From CANLBN01 sp050633825 (GTDB lineage Bacteria; Pseudomonadota; Gammaproteobacteria; Pseudomonadales; Cellvibrionaceae): a DNA stretch of 64,000 nucleotides. Numbering within the stretch: the first letter of the stretch is position 1; each line of letters starts with the position of its first letter. Positions 53,974 to 62,793 of the stretch are shown one piece after another. The notes beneath the pieces were generated by a model. That model worked only from the letters and a program-made list of their open reading frames with translations, ran no database searches and was not told the origin of the DNA. The position numbers were made by a program, and so were the translations under genes. The DNA lies in NCBI GenBank assembly GCA_050633825.1, contig JBOEHG010000019.1:1-64000 (forward strand). Reading direction: 5' to 3'.

Positions 53974-54465
53974 ATGCGCTTAACCACAAAAGGCCGCTAT
54001 GCGGTGACAGCGATGCTTGATTTGGCAATTCACGCTGATAAAGGCCCTGTAAGCCTTGCTGATATATCTAAGCGTCAAGAAATTTCACTTTCCTATCTGG
54101 AACAATTGTTTTCCAAGTTACGTAAGTCAGAACTGGTCAGCAGTGTGCGCGGCCCTGGCGGCGGCTACCAATTAAGTCGGCCTCTCGATGCTATTTTTGT
54201 GGCTCAGATTGTTGATGCGGTCAATGAATCTATTGATGCAACCAATTGTAACGGTAAAGGTAATTGTCATCAGGGTGAGATTTGTTTGACTCACCACCTT
54301 TGGGAAGATCTGAGTGAGCAAATTCATAATTTTTTGAGTAGTATTAGTCTAGCAAAACTTGTAGCACGCCAAGATGTACAAAGTGTTTCTCGGCGACAGA
54401 ATATCCAGCATGATGAGAATGAAGCGCGCCCGCTTGATGTTATCTCATCATCACATTTGGCTTAA
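53974..54465 (+). CDS. iscR: Iron-sulfur cluster regulator IscR
   Basis: Rrf2-family regulator of 163 residues. N-terminal winged helix (MRLTTKGRYAVTAMLDLA, ISLSYLEQLFSKLRKS) and the [2Fe-2S] ligand region CNGKGNCHQGEICLTHHLW with three Cys and one His as in E. coli. First gene of the isc operon, with a matching site in its promoter. Confidence 0.98.
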   Translation: MRLTTKGRYAVTAMLDLAIHADKGPVSLADISKRQEISLSYLEQLFSKLRKSELVSSVRGPGGGYQLSRPLDAIFVAQIVDAVNESIDATNCNGKGNCHQGEICLTHHLWEDLSEQIHNFLSSISLAKLVARQDVQSVSRRQNIQHDENEARPLDVISSSHLA

Positions 54466-54509
54466 GCCTCATTATTTAATCTTAAGGTATTAGAAAGGTA
54501 TTAAACAAG

Positions 54510-55730
54510 ATGTCAGTTAAATTACCAATTTATTTTGATTACTCTGCAACAACGCCCGTTGACCCCAGAGTTGCTGAAGCGATGACCAATTGCCTGACAA
54601 TGGAAGGTAATTTTGGTAACCCGGCATCACGTTCTCATGCCTTTGGTTGGCAAGCTGAAGAAGCAGTAGAGACTGCAAGGCAAAATGTTGCGGATGTATT
54701 AAATGCTGATCCCCGTGAAATTGTTTGGACGAGTGGTGCAACTGAATCGGATAATTTAGCGATCAAAGGCTTGGCGCATTTCAATCAGAAGCGCGGTAAG
54801 CACATTATTACTTCTAAAGTTGAGCATAAAGCAGTATTGGATACTTGTCGTCAATTGGAACGAGAAGGATTTGAAGTGACTTATCTCGATCCTGATTCTC
54901 AGGGTTTGATTTCTCCTCAACAAGTTGCCGATGCCATACGTGAAGATACAACCGTTGTGTCGTTGATGCATGTGAATAACGAAATCGGTGTTGTTAATGA
55001 CATTGCCTCGATCGGCGCGATTTGTCGTGAACGTAAAGTATTTTTCCATGTTGATGCGGCGCAAAGTCCTGGCAAGCTCCCGATTGATGTTGAAGAAATG
55101 AATATCGATGCGATGTCATTGTGTGCGCATAAAGTATATGGCCCTAAAGGCATTGGCGCGCTCTATGTTCGTCGTAAGCCGCGTGTTCGTCTAGAAGCTC
55201 AAATTCATGGTGGCGGCCATGAGCGTGGCATGCGTTCAGGTACATTGCCTACCCATCAAATTGTCGGTATGGGCGAAGCCTTCCGTTTAGCAAAGCTGGA
55301 AATAGATAAAGATTACCAGCATGCACAACAATTACGTGATCGCTTTCTTGATGGTATTAAAGATATGGAAGAAGTTCATATCAATGGCTCTTTAGAGCAA
55401 CGTGTTCCACATAATATTAATGTTAGCTTTGCGTTTGTTGAAGGTGAATCACTGATTATGTCGCTTAAAGATTTGGCGGTATCGTCAGGCTCAGCATGTA
55501 CTTCTGCTAGTTTGGAACCTTCGTATGTTCTACGTGCACTAGGCTTGAGTGATGAACTCGCACACAGTTCTTTACGTTTTAGCTTTGGGCGCTTTACTTC
55601 TGAAGAAGAAGTAGATTATGCCGTTAATCAAATTCATCAAGCGGTTGATAAATTAAGGGAATTATCACCACTTTGGGATATGTACAAAGATGGTATTGAC
55701 TTAAATTCAATTGAATGGGCTGCACACTAA
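54510..55730 (+). CDS. iscS: Cysteine desulfurase IscS
   Basis: PLP enzyme that takes sulfur from cysteine for Fe-S clusters and tRNA thiolation. 406 residues. PLP Lys is in SLCAHKVYGPKG, the catalytic Cys loop is SSGSACTSASLEPS and the N-terminus has YFDYSATTPVDPRV. 44 bp after iscR; a structured 194-bp gap separates it from iscU. Confidence 0.98.
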   Translation: MSVKLPIYFDYSATTPVDPRVAEAMTNCLTMEGNFGNPASRSHAFGWQAEEAVETARQNVADVLNADPREIVWTSGATESDNLAIKGLAHFNQKRGKHIITSKVEHKAVLDTCRQLEREGFEVTYLDPDSQGLISPQQVADAIREDTTVVSLMHVNNEIGVVNDIASIGAICRERKVFFHVDAAQSPGKLPIDVEEMNIDAMSLCAHKVYGPKGIGALYVRRKPRVRLEAQIHGGGHERGMRSGTLPTHQIVGMGEAFRLAKLEIDKDYQHAQQLRDRFLDGIKDMEEVHINGSLEQRVPHNINVSFAFVEGESLIMSLKDLAVSSGSACTSASLEPSYVLRALGLSDELAHSSLRFSFGRFTSEEEVDYAVNQIHQAVDKLRELSPLWDMYKDGIDLNSIEWAAH

Positions 55731-55744
55731 GCAGTTATAAATTC

Positions 55745-55887
55745 TTAGTGCTCGTCCAAAGCGGGCACTAAAATGCAATACATGGATGTGTTGCCAATTT
55801 TAATGGCGTTAAGCCATTGAAATTGCGAGTAAAATAAAATCGTATTTTATTTTACGACCCTAAGAAACAAGTGGAAAACTTGTTTCT
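55745..55887 (+). repeat. Four consecutive hairpins between iscS and iscU
   Basis: A: TTAGTGCTCG / CGGGCACTAA, 55745-55771, loop TCCAAAG, one U-G pair. B: 13-bp stem CAATTTTAATGGC / GCCATTGAAATTG, 55795-55825, loop GTTAA, one U-G pair. C: perfect 12-bp GTAAAATAAAAT / ATTTTATTTTAC, 55829-55855, loop CGT. D: perfect 10-bp AGAAACAAGT / ACTTGTTTCT, 55863-55887, loop GGAAA. None is followed by a proper T run. They nearly fill the 194-bp gap; the iscU ribosome-binding site (GCGGAGATAAGCA) comes after D. Confidence 0.85.
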
Positions 55888-55924
55888 GGACAGACATTAA
55901 TCAGAGAATGAGCGGAGATAAGCA

Positions 55925-56308
55925 ATGGCTTATAGTGAAAAAGTAATCGATCATTATGAAAATCCTCGCAATGTGGGTAAGTTAGACGACGATTCAAAAA
56001 ATGTCGGCACTGGTATGGTGGGTGCACCTGCATGTGGTGATGTTATGCGCTTACAGATACAAGTCAGTGATGAAGGTGTTATCGAAGATGCTAAGTTTAA
56101 GACTTATGGTTGTGGTTCAGCCATTGCGTCAAGTTCGTTACTGACTGAGTGGGTAAAAGGCAAAACACTTGACGAAGCCAGTGAAATTAAAAATACACAT
56201 ATTGCTGAAGAGCTAGCTCTACCGCCTGTAAAAATTCACTGCTCAGTTTTAGCTGAAGACGCAATTAAAGCGGCTATCAGTGATTTACGCGATAAGCGTG
56301 ATAGTTAA
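55925..56308 (+). CDS. iscU: Fe-S cluster scaffold IscU
   Basis: Scaffold on which clusters are assembled, 127 residues. The three cluster Cys are in GAPACGDV, YGCGSAIASSS and KIHCSVLAEDA; the HscA recognition motif LPPVK precedes the last. The gene has its own strong GGAG site after a long structured gap, which may uncouple it from iscS. Confidence 0.98.
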   Translation: MAYSEKVIDHYENPRNVGKLDDDSKNVGTGMVGAPACGDVMRLQIQVSDEGVIEDAKFKTYGCGSAIASSSLLTEWVKGKTLDEASEIKNTHIAEELALPPVKIHCSVLAEDAIKAAISDLRDKRDS

Positions 56309-56336
56309 AGTTAGGGTTAAAACTAAGGTTGTATAA

Positions 56337-56660
56337 ATGGCATTGTCAATTACAGATTCAGCAAAAGCATTTATCGGTAAACAGCTGCAAGGCAGGGGTC
56401 AAGGTATTGGAATCCGTGTCGGTATTAAAACAGCAGGTTGTTCTGGCCTGTCTTATGTGTTGGAGTTTGTCGATAGTCTGAATGAAGAAGATGAAGTGTT
56501 TGATCAAGGAGCGTTTAAGCTGATTGTCGATCCTAAAAGCTTACTTTATATTGATGGTACTCAATTAGACTTTGTAAAAGAAGGTTTGAATGAAGGGCTT
56601 CAGTTTAATAACCCTAATGTTAAAAATGAGTGTGGTTGTGGTGAAAGTTTTCACGTATAG
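56337..56660 (+). CDS. iscA: Fe-S cluster assembly protein IscA
   Basis: A-type carrier of 107 residues with the three conserved Cys in KTAGCSGLSYVLEF and NECGCGESF. 28 bp after iscU. A strong terminator follows, between it and hscB. Confidence 0.98.
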   Translation: MALSITDSAKAFIGKQLQGRGQGIGIRVGIKTAGCSGLSYVLEFVDSLNEEDEVFDQGAFKLIVDPKSLLYIDGTQLDFVKEGLNEGLQFNNPNVKNECGCGESFHV

Positions 56661-56688
56661 CGTACTTATTTTTAATTGATCAAATGAT

Positions 56689-56717
56689 CCGGTGCTTTTG
56701 CGCCGGTTTTTGTTTTT
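56689..56717 (+). terminator. Intrinsic terminator inside the isc cluster, after iscA
   Basis: Stem CCGGTGC / GCGCCGG (7 bp, one U-G pair) with loop TTTT, followed by TTTTTGTTTTT. It lies 28 bp past iscA and 39 bp before hscB, so iscRSUA and hscBA-fdx-iscX would be expressed at different levels. Confidence 0.85.
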
Positions 56718-56756
56718 GGACTAGTAAACTAACAAGCAGATCGCTTAACAAATAGT

Positions 56757-57296
56757 ATGGATCTTACACAAAATTATTTTGCTTTATTTGGTATTGAACC
56801 CTCTTTTCAAATAGATAAAGCTATTTTGGCAGATAAATATCGTCAATTACAAAAAGACTTACATCCAGACAAGTTTGCCAATAAAGGTGCAACTGAACAG
56901 CGCTTGTCTGTTCAGTTTACTTCTTATGTAAATACGGCTTATCAGACGCTAAAATCGCCACTGCTTTGTGCTGAATATTTATTAGAGTTAGAAAAACACC
57001 CCGTTAATAGTGAAACGCTAACGGTAAGTGATGGTGGCTTTTTGTTTAAGCAAATGGAATGGCGAGAACGTTTATCTGATTTGTCAGATGATATCCGCTC
57101 ATCGATCTCGGTAGAAGAAAAACTCTCTAAATTGACTGATGAAGTATCTGTAGAAAGAGCTGATTTTCTTAAGCAATTTGAACGTGCTTATAGTGATAAA
57201 CAATATGAAATAGCGAAAGAATCTGTAGCTAAATTACATTTTGTTGAAAAAATGATGCTCGATATTGAGCGCTTGGAAGACAGCCTTTTCGAGTAA
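56757..57296 (+). CDS. hscB: Co-chaperone HscB
   Basis: J-domain protein of 179 residues that brings IscU to HscA. HPD is in KDLHPDKFANKG, and the C-terminal three-helix IscU-binding domain is present. No obvious promoter after the preceding terminator. Confidence 0.96.
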   Translation: MDLTQNYFALFGIEPSFQIDKAILADKYRQLQKDLHPDKFANKGATEQRLSVQFTSYVNTAYQTLKSPLLCAEYLLELEKHPVNSETLTVSDGGFLFKQMEWRERLSDLSDDIRSSISVEEKLSKLTDEVSVERADFLKQFERAYSDKQYEIAKESVAKLHFVEKMMLDIERLEDSLFE

Positions 57297-57336
57297 GGTT
57301 ATTTCGGTTAAATAAAAGCTAAGGTTAAAGAAGGTT

Positions 57337-59214
57337 ATGGCGCTATTACAAATATCAGAACCCGGGCAGTCGCCCGAGCCGCATGAGCGTAAGCGAGCAA
57401 TTGGTATTGATTTGGGTACAACCAACTCATTGGTTGCAACCGTTCGCAATGGTCAGCCAGAGACTTTGCCTGATTATCAGGGCAACATGTTATTACCTTC
57501 TGTCGTTCGCTATACCGATTCAGCTTTGGTCATTGGTCAAGCGGCTAAAACGGCTGCCGCTCAAGACCCAATGAATACAATGATTTCCATTAAGCGATTA
57601 ATGGGACGTGGCCTTGATGAGCTACAAGCGTCTGAAAAACAATTTTCCTATCACTTTGCAGAAACGTCTTCTGTCGTCCCTCATATTCAAACCGCAGCCG
57701 GATTAAAAACACCTATCGAAGTCTCTGCAGATATTTTGAAGGCGCTCGCAAGCCGAGGTAAAGACACCTTAGGTGGCGAATTGGATGGCGTTGTCATCAC
57801 TGTGCCAGCCTATTTTGATGATGCGCAACGACAAGCAACCAAGGATGCGGCAAAAATTGCGGACTTAAAAGTACTTCGTTTATTGAATGAGCCCACGGCT
57901 GCAGCTGTCGCTTATGGTTTGGACGAAAAAGAAAATGGCGTTATTGCGATTTATGATTTGGGTGGTGGCACTTTTGATATTTCAGTTTTACGGTTAACCA
58001 ATGGCGTTTTTGAGGTATTGGCAACCGGTGGTGACTCTGCCTTAGGTGGCGATGATTTTGATCATGCCATTATGCTCTGGTTGCTTGAGCAATTCGGCAT
58101 TGGGCAAGCGTTAACACCGGAACAAGAGCGAGAGCTACTCACTTTATCATGTCAATTAAAAGAGCAATTGACAGATAATGACATTGCTATAGCAAGTTAT
58201 AACGATATATCAGTTGAGTTAAATCAAGAGCAATTCTATTCGCTAGTAGACCCTTTGATATCGAAGACACTTAAGTCCTGTAAGCGTAGCTTGCGTGATG
58301 CAGGGATTGAAAAATCAGAAATCATGAATGTCGTTATGGTCGGTGGTTCCACAAGGATGCCAAGGGTGCGCCAGAAAGTCGCTGAGTTGTTTGAAGCCGA
58401 ACCTTTGGTAAGTATAGATCCTGATCGTGTCGTTGCTATTGGTGCAGCTATTCAAGCGGATATTTTGGTTGGTAATAAAAGCGACAGCGATATGTTACTG
58501 CTGGATGTGGTACCACTTTCTTTGGGCTTAGAAACCATGGGTGGGCTTGTTGAAAAAATTATTCACCGCAATACCACGATTCCAGTTTCTAAGGCACAAG
58601 AGTTTACAACCTTCAAAGATGGACAAACCGCAATGTCTATTCATGTTGTGCAGGGTGAGCGAGAGTTGGTTAAAGATTCCCGTTCCCTTGCGCGTTTTGA
58701 GCTTAAGGGTATCCCGCCAATGGTGGCTGGTGCCGCTCATATTAAAGTCACCTTTCAGGTAGATGCGGATGGTTTGTTAAGCGTTTCCGCTGAAGAAAGT
58801 TCAACCGGTGTTAAAGCAGAAATTAATGTTAAGCCATCTTATGGTTTAAGTGATGACGAAGTCGCTTCAATGTTACGGGATTCCTTCGCTAATGCAAAAA
58901 CCGATATTGAGGCGCGAGCATTGCGAGAAGAGCAAGTAGAAGCGGAACGCTTAATCGAATCTTTATCGGCTGCCTTGGAAGAAGATGGTCAACAGCTGTT
59001 GTCTACAGAAGAGTATTCATTATTATCCGATGCCCTTGATCAACTAAAAGTACTGCATAACAACGGTGATGCGGATGCGATTCGCCGCGAAACTGAACAT
59101 TTGGCCAAATTGTCAGATGAGTTTGCTGCACGACGAATGGATAGTAATATTAAGAAGGCCTTGTCAGGCCATCACCTAGATGAATTTGAAAATTCATCTT
59201 CAGAGTCGCAATAG
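57337..59214 (+). CDS. hscA: Fe-S chaperone HscA (specialised Hsp70)
   Basis: Hsp70 of 625 residues that remodels IscU and releases its cluster. IGIDLGTTNSLVATV, ITVPAYFDDAQRQATKDAAK, IYDLGGGTFDISVLRL and VGGSTRMPRVRQKV are intact, followed by a DVVPLSLGLETMGG linker. Unlike DnaK it has the short C-terminus typical of HscA. 40 bp after hscB. Confidence 0.98.
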   Translation: MALLQISEPGQSPEPHERKRAIGIDLGTTNSLVATVRNGQPETLPDYQGNMLLPSVVRYTDSALVIGQAAKTAAAQDPMNTMISIKRLMGRGLDELQASEKQFSYHFAETSSVVPHIQTAAGLKTPIEVSADILKALASRGKDTLGGELDGVVITVPAYFDDAQRQATKDAAKIADLKVLRLLNEPTAAAVAYGLDEKENGVIAIYDLGGGTFDISVLRLTNGVFEVLATGGDSALGGDDFDHAIMLWLLEQFGIGQALTPEQERELLTLSCQLKEQLTDNDIAIASYNDISVELNQEQFYSLVDPLISKTLKSCKRSLRDAGIEKSEIMNVVMVGGSTRMPRVRQKVAELFEAEPLVSIDPDRVVAIGAAIQADILVGNKSDSDMLLLDVVPLSLGLETMGGLVEKIIHRNTTIPVSKAQEFTTFKDGQTAMSIHVVQGERELVKDSRSLARFELKGIPPMVAGAAHIKVTFQVDADGLLSVSAEESSTGVKAEINVKPSYGLSDDEVASMLRDSFANAKTDIEARALREEQVEAERLIESLSAALEEDGQQLLSTEEYSLLSDALDQLKVLHNNGDADAIRRETEHLAKLSDEFAARRMDSNIKKALSGHHLDEFENSSSESQ

Positions 59215-59226
59215 GAGTTTTATAGA

Positions 59227-59565
59227 ATGCCTAAAATCGTTTTTTTGCCTCATGAAGAAATATGTCCAGAAGGTGCTGTGATAGAGGCTGAAGCAGGGGA
59301 AAGCATTTGTCGTACAGCATTGAAAAATGGGCTCGATATAGAACATGCTTGTGAAATGAGTTGTGCTTGTACCACTTGCCATGTCATTGTTCGAGAGGGT
59401 TATGATTCATTAAATGAGCCTGATGAATTAGAAGATGATTATTTGGATAAGGCTTGGGGTTTGGAGCCTGAATCAAGACTAAGTTGTCAGGCTCTGGTTG
59501 CTGATGAGGACTTAGTCGTCGAAATTCCAAAATACACCATTAACATGGTTTCAGAAAATCACTAA
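59227..59565 (+). CDS. fdx: ISC-type [2Fe-2S] ferredoxin
   Basis: Electron donor for cluster assembly, 112 residues. Cluster Cys are in CEMSCACTTCHVIV and LSCQALV, the adrenodoxin-type spacing. Starts 12 bp after hscA with TAGGAG upstream. Confidence 0.97.
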   Translation: MPKIVFLPHEEICPEGAVIEAEAGESICRTALKNGLDIEHACEMSCACTTCHVIVREGYDSLNEPDELEDDYLDKAWGLEPESRLSCQALVADEDLVVEIPKYTINMVSENH

Positions 59566-59601
59566 TATTTTTTGTTCAGGCTTAAAAGGTGGGATGTATA
59601 T

Positions 59602-59802
59602 ATGTCATTAATGTGGACTGATGTGCAAGACATCGCGATAGAATTAGCTGACAGTAAACCAGATGTTGATCCGCGCTATGTTAACTTTGTAGATCTAAGG
59701 GTCTGGGTAATGGCGCTACCATCATTTGATGATGCGCCGGATCGTTGTGGTGAAAAAATTCTGGAAGCTATTCAAGCCGCTTGGATAGAAGAGTCTGATT
59801 AG
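59602..59802 (+). CDS. iscX: Fe-S assembly protein IscX
   Basis: Small acidic protein (66 residues) that binds IscS and iron. MSLMWTDVQDIAIELADSKP and EKILEAIQAAWIEESD match IscX. The ATG at 59602 is chosen over an upstream TTG at 59572 because the family starts just before WTD and AGGTGGG lies 8 nt upstream. Last isc gene; converges with the SMP-30-like gene, 15 bp apart. Confidence 0.95.
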   Translation: MSLMWTDVQDIAIELADSKPDVDPRYVNFVDLRVWVMALPSFDDAPDRCGEKILEAIQAAWIEESD

Positions 59803-59817
59803 TTTTTATTATTAAGC

Positions 59818-60690
59818 TTAGCCCTTGAACTGATAGGGTTGTAAACCGGCTACTGTGGTTTTGTAGGATAGGATAGCGTCGGAAAATTGAATTTTACGGC
59901 GAGTTCGAGTGAGGTCTTCTTGGCCTGAGGTCACAATAAATAGCGTATCCAAATTGGCGCCGCCAAAAGTGCAATATTTTACGCCAGGCGCTTCTACTTT
60001 AATTTTATCAATGCATTCGCCTTCTTGGTTATAGCGGCTGATATAGCCTGCACCTCGATGACAGACCCATAGGCAATCCTCACTATCAACAGATAAACCG
60101 TGAGGGTAACCATCCTGTTTAGAAATTCGACAAAAATTGCTTGTTTCAATGGGTTGGCGTTGATCGTTTAGTCGAGTTGCGTAAATGTAACGCGTTGTCC
60201 CTGAACTTTGATACAAAATGGAGCCATCGTTAGAAAATGCCGGTGGGGCCGTGCAATCCCAGCCTTCACCTGTTACCCGTTGCATATCCATTGTGGGCGT
60301 TAGCTGGTATAGATTCCCTTGTTTTTCAGCGGGGTTTTTCTTTTGGGTGAATGACCAGTAATTCCCGTACTTGTCCACAATACCCGCAATGGTTTGTTTG
60401 TTGCTGGCAAAGGGCTCGGGTTTTGATATGTAAGTGACCTGTCGTTTTTGCATGTCGTAGAAGCCAATACCATCCTCTAGAGTCGCAATAAATCCATGAT
60501 TAATGCTTGGAGATAAACTGAGAATGGGGGCGTCTAATTTACACGCAGTAATTTCTTGCGTCTCAGTATTATATTGGTAAAGCTGTTGGTCAGCGTGATC
60601 GACCCAAAATAGTGATTGTTGGCTATCTATCCAGACGGGTTGTCCATTGTCACTGTTTTCTAACTTGATGATGCAATCAATTTGCTGCAT
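59818..60690 (-). CDS. SMP-30/gluconolactonase-like beta-propeller protein lacking the metal ligands
   Basis: Predicted cytoplasmic six-bladed propeller of 290 residues. The family framework is clear (PVWIDSQQSLFWVD, PHGLSVDSEDCLWVCHRGAGYISRY, YCTFGGANLDTLFIVTSG, GLQPYQFKG). Aligning by eye to human SMP-30, the three metal ligands Glu18, Asn154 and Asp204 correspond to Gly16, Ala148 and His197 here, and substrate residues Arg101/Asn103 to Gln99/Ile101. Lactonase activity is therefore doubtful; a ligand-binding or altered catalytic role is possible. Transcribed away from a LacI-type regulator on the same strand, with a LacI-like operator between them. Inserted between iscX and ndk. Confidence 0.85.
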   Translation of the reverse strand: MQQIDCIIKLENSDNGQPVWIDSQQSLFWVDHADQQLYQYNTETQEITACKLDAPILSLSPSINHGFIATLEDGIGFYDMQKRQVTYISKPEPFASNKQTIAGIVDKYGNYWSFTQKKNPAEKQGNLYQLTPTMDMQRVTGEGWDCTAPPAFSNDGSILYQSSGTTRYIYATRLNDQRQPIETSNFCRISKQDGYPHGLSVDSEDCLWVCHRGAGYISRYNQEGECIDKIKVEAPGVKYCTFGGANLDTLFIVTSGQEDLTRTRRKIQFSDAILSYKTTVAGLQPYQFKG

Positions 60691-60808
60691 AAACGCGCGC
60701 TTTGCCTTTTTTCGGGAGAATTTTTACCGCTTTATTATATGACTCAGTCACTATTCGCTTTGTTACCAAGTATTTCAGCAAAAATATAGAAGTAGTAAGG
60801 GATTATAT

Positions 60809-60822
60809 TGGTAACGTTTACA
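60809..60822. promoter_or_regulatory. LacI-family operator-like palindrome
   Basis: TGGTAACGTTTACA matches the common LacI-family palindrome TGTAAACGTTTACA at 12 of 14 positions with the central CG. It lies 119 bp upstream of the SMP-30-like start and downstream of the LacI gene, so this regulator probably controls the SMP-30-like gene. Confidence 0.6.
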
Positions 60823-60888
60823 TTTGGTCAATCATATCAGAAAGTTAGCAGCAAATAAGTAAAAGTCAAACGGAGGGGTGGTGAAGGA

Positions 60889-61893
60889 TTAAGGGGTAGC
60901 GCGGCTGGTAGAGTTGCGAATAATAATTTTATGGTTGAACTCTTTATCTTTATTGGGTGGGAGATCGCCATCAATTAATGCAAGCAAGGTGTTCATGGCA
61001 GTATCACCAATATCGATCATGGGTTGGTGTACCGTTGTGAGTGGTGGGTCGGTCATTTCGGTGTAGCGGACATTATTAAAGCCCATCACAGAAATATCTT
61101 CAGGTACTCTAAGGCCAAGTGTTTTAATACAGTGAAGTAGTTCTATCGCTGTATCATCATCTGAGCAAAGGATGGCAGTTGGGCGAGGCGCAGTATCTAA
61201 TAACTTTTGCAGCTTCTCTTGAATACTAAGTCTATCGTACTCATGGTTCAAAAAACGTCCAATCACTGGGAGCTTATTTTCTTCCATTGCACTTTGATAG
61301 CCTGACTGTTGTTCTGATACCGTCAATGGCTCGTGATCACGGGCCATAAAGGCAATAGCTTTATGCTCAAGGTGAATAAGATATTCTGTTGCCTCTTGCG
61401 CTGCAAGGGAGTAATCAATGGTCATACAGGGGAGAGGGTATTCCATACCATTGAACTGGTAGGGTTCACAGGCAAGTACAATGGGCAAATTCTTTTCGAT
61501 CTTAGAAAGATCTTTATCAGCTAAACCCACTAGTAATATAAAGCCATCAGCTTGTTTGCAGCGAATCATCTGTTGGTAGTAATCTAATGGGAGGCTATTA
61601 AACCCTGCTTCTTTTACCAACAAATGATAGCCGTTGGCTTTGGCAGCTTGGTTTAATTGTTTCACGATAGACTCATAAAGAGGTGAGCTTATTCTGGGAA
61701 TGACCACAATCACTAACCCCGTTTTCCCTCTGCGCAGATTTTGCGCAAGGGTATTTGGAGTGTAGTTAATTCTTTTGATCGCTTCTTCGACTTTTTCCCT
61801 TGTCTGTTTACTGACTTGATTGGGATTATTAAAGAATCGCGATACGGTTGCAATAGACACACCAGCGATGTTGGCGACTTTTTTAATCGACAT
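60889..61893 (-). CDS. LacI-family transcriptional regulator
   Basis: 334 residues: N-terminal HTH and hinge (IKKVANIAGVSIATVSRFFN, YTPNTLAQNLRRGKTG) and a periplasmic-binding-protein-like effector domain (about 60-330). The hinge and fold resemble CytR-like members that bind sugars or nucleosides. Adjacent to the SMP-30-like gene with an operator-like palindrome between. No sugar transporter or kinase is nearby, so the inducer is unknown. Confidence 0.95.
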   Translation of the reverse strand: MSIKKVANIAGVSIATVSRFFNNPNQVSKQTREKVEEAIKRINYTPNTLAQNLRRGKTGLVIVVIPRISSPLYESIVKQLNQAAKANGYHLLVKEAGFNSLPLDYYQQMIRCKQADGFILLVGLADKDLSKIEKNLPIVLACEPYQFNGMEYPLPCMTIDYSLAAQEATEYLIHLEHKAIAFMARDHEPLTVSEQQSGYQSAMEENKLPVIGRFLNHEYDRLSIQEKLQKLLDTAPRPTAILCSDDDTAIELLHCIKTLGLRVPEDISVMGFNNVRYTEMTDPPLTTVHQPMIDIGDTAMNTLLALIDGDLPPNKDKEFNHKIIIRNSTSRATP

Positions 61894-62354
61894 AATAAAT
61901 TAAAGTTTTTAATCGTTAGAGCAGTGTCTGCCCGACGATCTCCCCCGTCCTAATAGCAATAGGCTATTTGTAGCTTTTTTGATAATAATGTGCAATATAA
62001 TTAACGATGTTTTTGTTTTTTTGGCGCGATTTACATCTTTTTTGTTGTTTTATTGTCGCTTATTACTTTTTGTTCTGATTTTTTATCTTTTCTTTTCATA
62101 TTTGCATAACTTTGCTGTTCCTTTTATTGATCACCTTTTTGAGAGTTTTGGGTTTTCTGTTTATGTTGGAATAATATTCAACAAATTGGTTTAAGGTATT
62201 GCTGTACAGGTCATAAATCCTTACAATGGCGCCCGCTTCGAGCTGGGACATTCTCTATTATTAAACAGGCAAGGTTGCCTGCATTTAAAGGCCTTTTTAG
62301 AGCATTCACCACCTTCTTTATATAAATCCATTCAGTATTCGGGAGAACACTGCT
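61894..62354 (+). other. 461-bp gap between LacI gene and ndk
   Basis: Very AT-rich in its middle (61970-62190) with no credible gene; a 71-codon open frame there is low-complexity hydrophobic sequence without homology signs. The right part holds the ndk promoter and, in its leader, the inverted repeat CAGGCAA-GG-TTGCCTG at 62266-62281. Confidence 0.6.
62198..62227 (+). promoter_or_regulatory. Candidate ndk promoter
   Basis: TTGCTG (62198-62203), 18-bp spacer, TACAAT (62222-62227). It would give a leader of about 120 nt before the ndk GTG, containing a short inverted repeat. Confidence 0.5.
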
Positions 62355-62780
62355 GTGACAGTCGAACGTACACTTTCAATTATCAAACCTGATGCCGTCG
62401 CCAAAAATGTTATTGGCGAAATTATTGCGCGCTTTGAGCAAGCTGGCTTAAGTATCGCAGCTGCAAAAATGGTCCATCTTTCACAAGACCAAGCTGAAGG
62501 GTTCTATGCTGAACATAAAGAGCGTCCGTTCTTTGCTGCTTTAGTTGAATTTATGACATCAGGTCCTGTAGTTGTTCAGGTACTTGAAGGCGAAAATGCT
62601 GTTTTGAAAAATCGCGAGCTTATGGGTGCAACTAACCCACAAGAAGCAGAAGCGGGCACTATTCGAGCAGACTTTGCACAATCAATCGATGCAAATGCCG
62701 TACATGGTTCTGATTCCCCTGAGTCAGCTGCCAGAGAAGTTTCCTACTTTTTCAATGACAGCGAAATCTGCGCACGTTAA
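62355..62780 (+). CDS. ndk: Nucleoside diphosphate kinase
   Basis: Transfers gamma-phosphate from ATP to other NDPs, 141 residues. Catalytic His is in NAVHGSDSPESA, and the N-terminus is ERTLSIIKPDAVAKNVIG. GTG start with GGGAG upstream. Followed by rlmN after 13 bp, the usual order. Confidence 0.98.
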   Translation: MTVERTLSIIKPDAVAKNVIGEIIARFEQAGLSIAAAKMVHLSQDQAEGFYAEHKERPFFAALVEFMTSGPVVVQVLEGENAVLKNRELMGATNPQEAEAGTIRADFAQSIDANAVHGSDSPESAAREVSYFFNDSEICAR

Positions 62781-62793
62781 TTGAGATTGCATA

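Noticed and set aside
55829..55855. Hairpin C of the iscS-iscU gap as an intrinsic terminator
   Set aside because: The T residues belong to the stem itself and are followed by GACCC, so there is no free U tract.
61979..62194. 71-codon open frame in the LacI-ndk gap
   Set aside because: Low-complexity, Phe/Leu-rich product of AT-rich DNA, no ribosome-binding site and no recognisable family.
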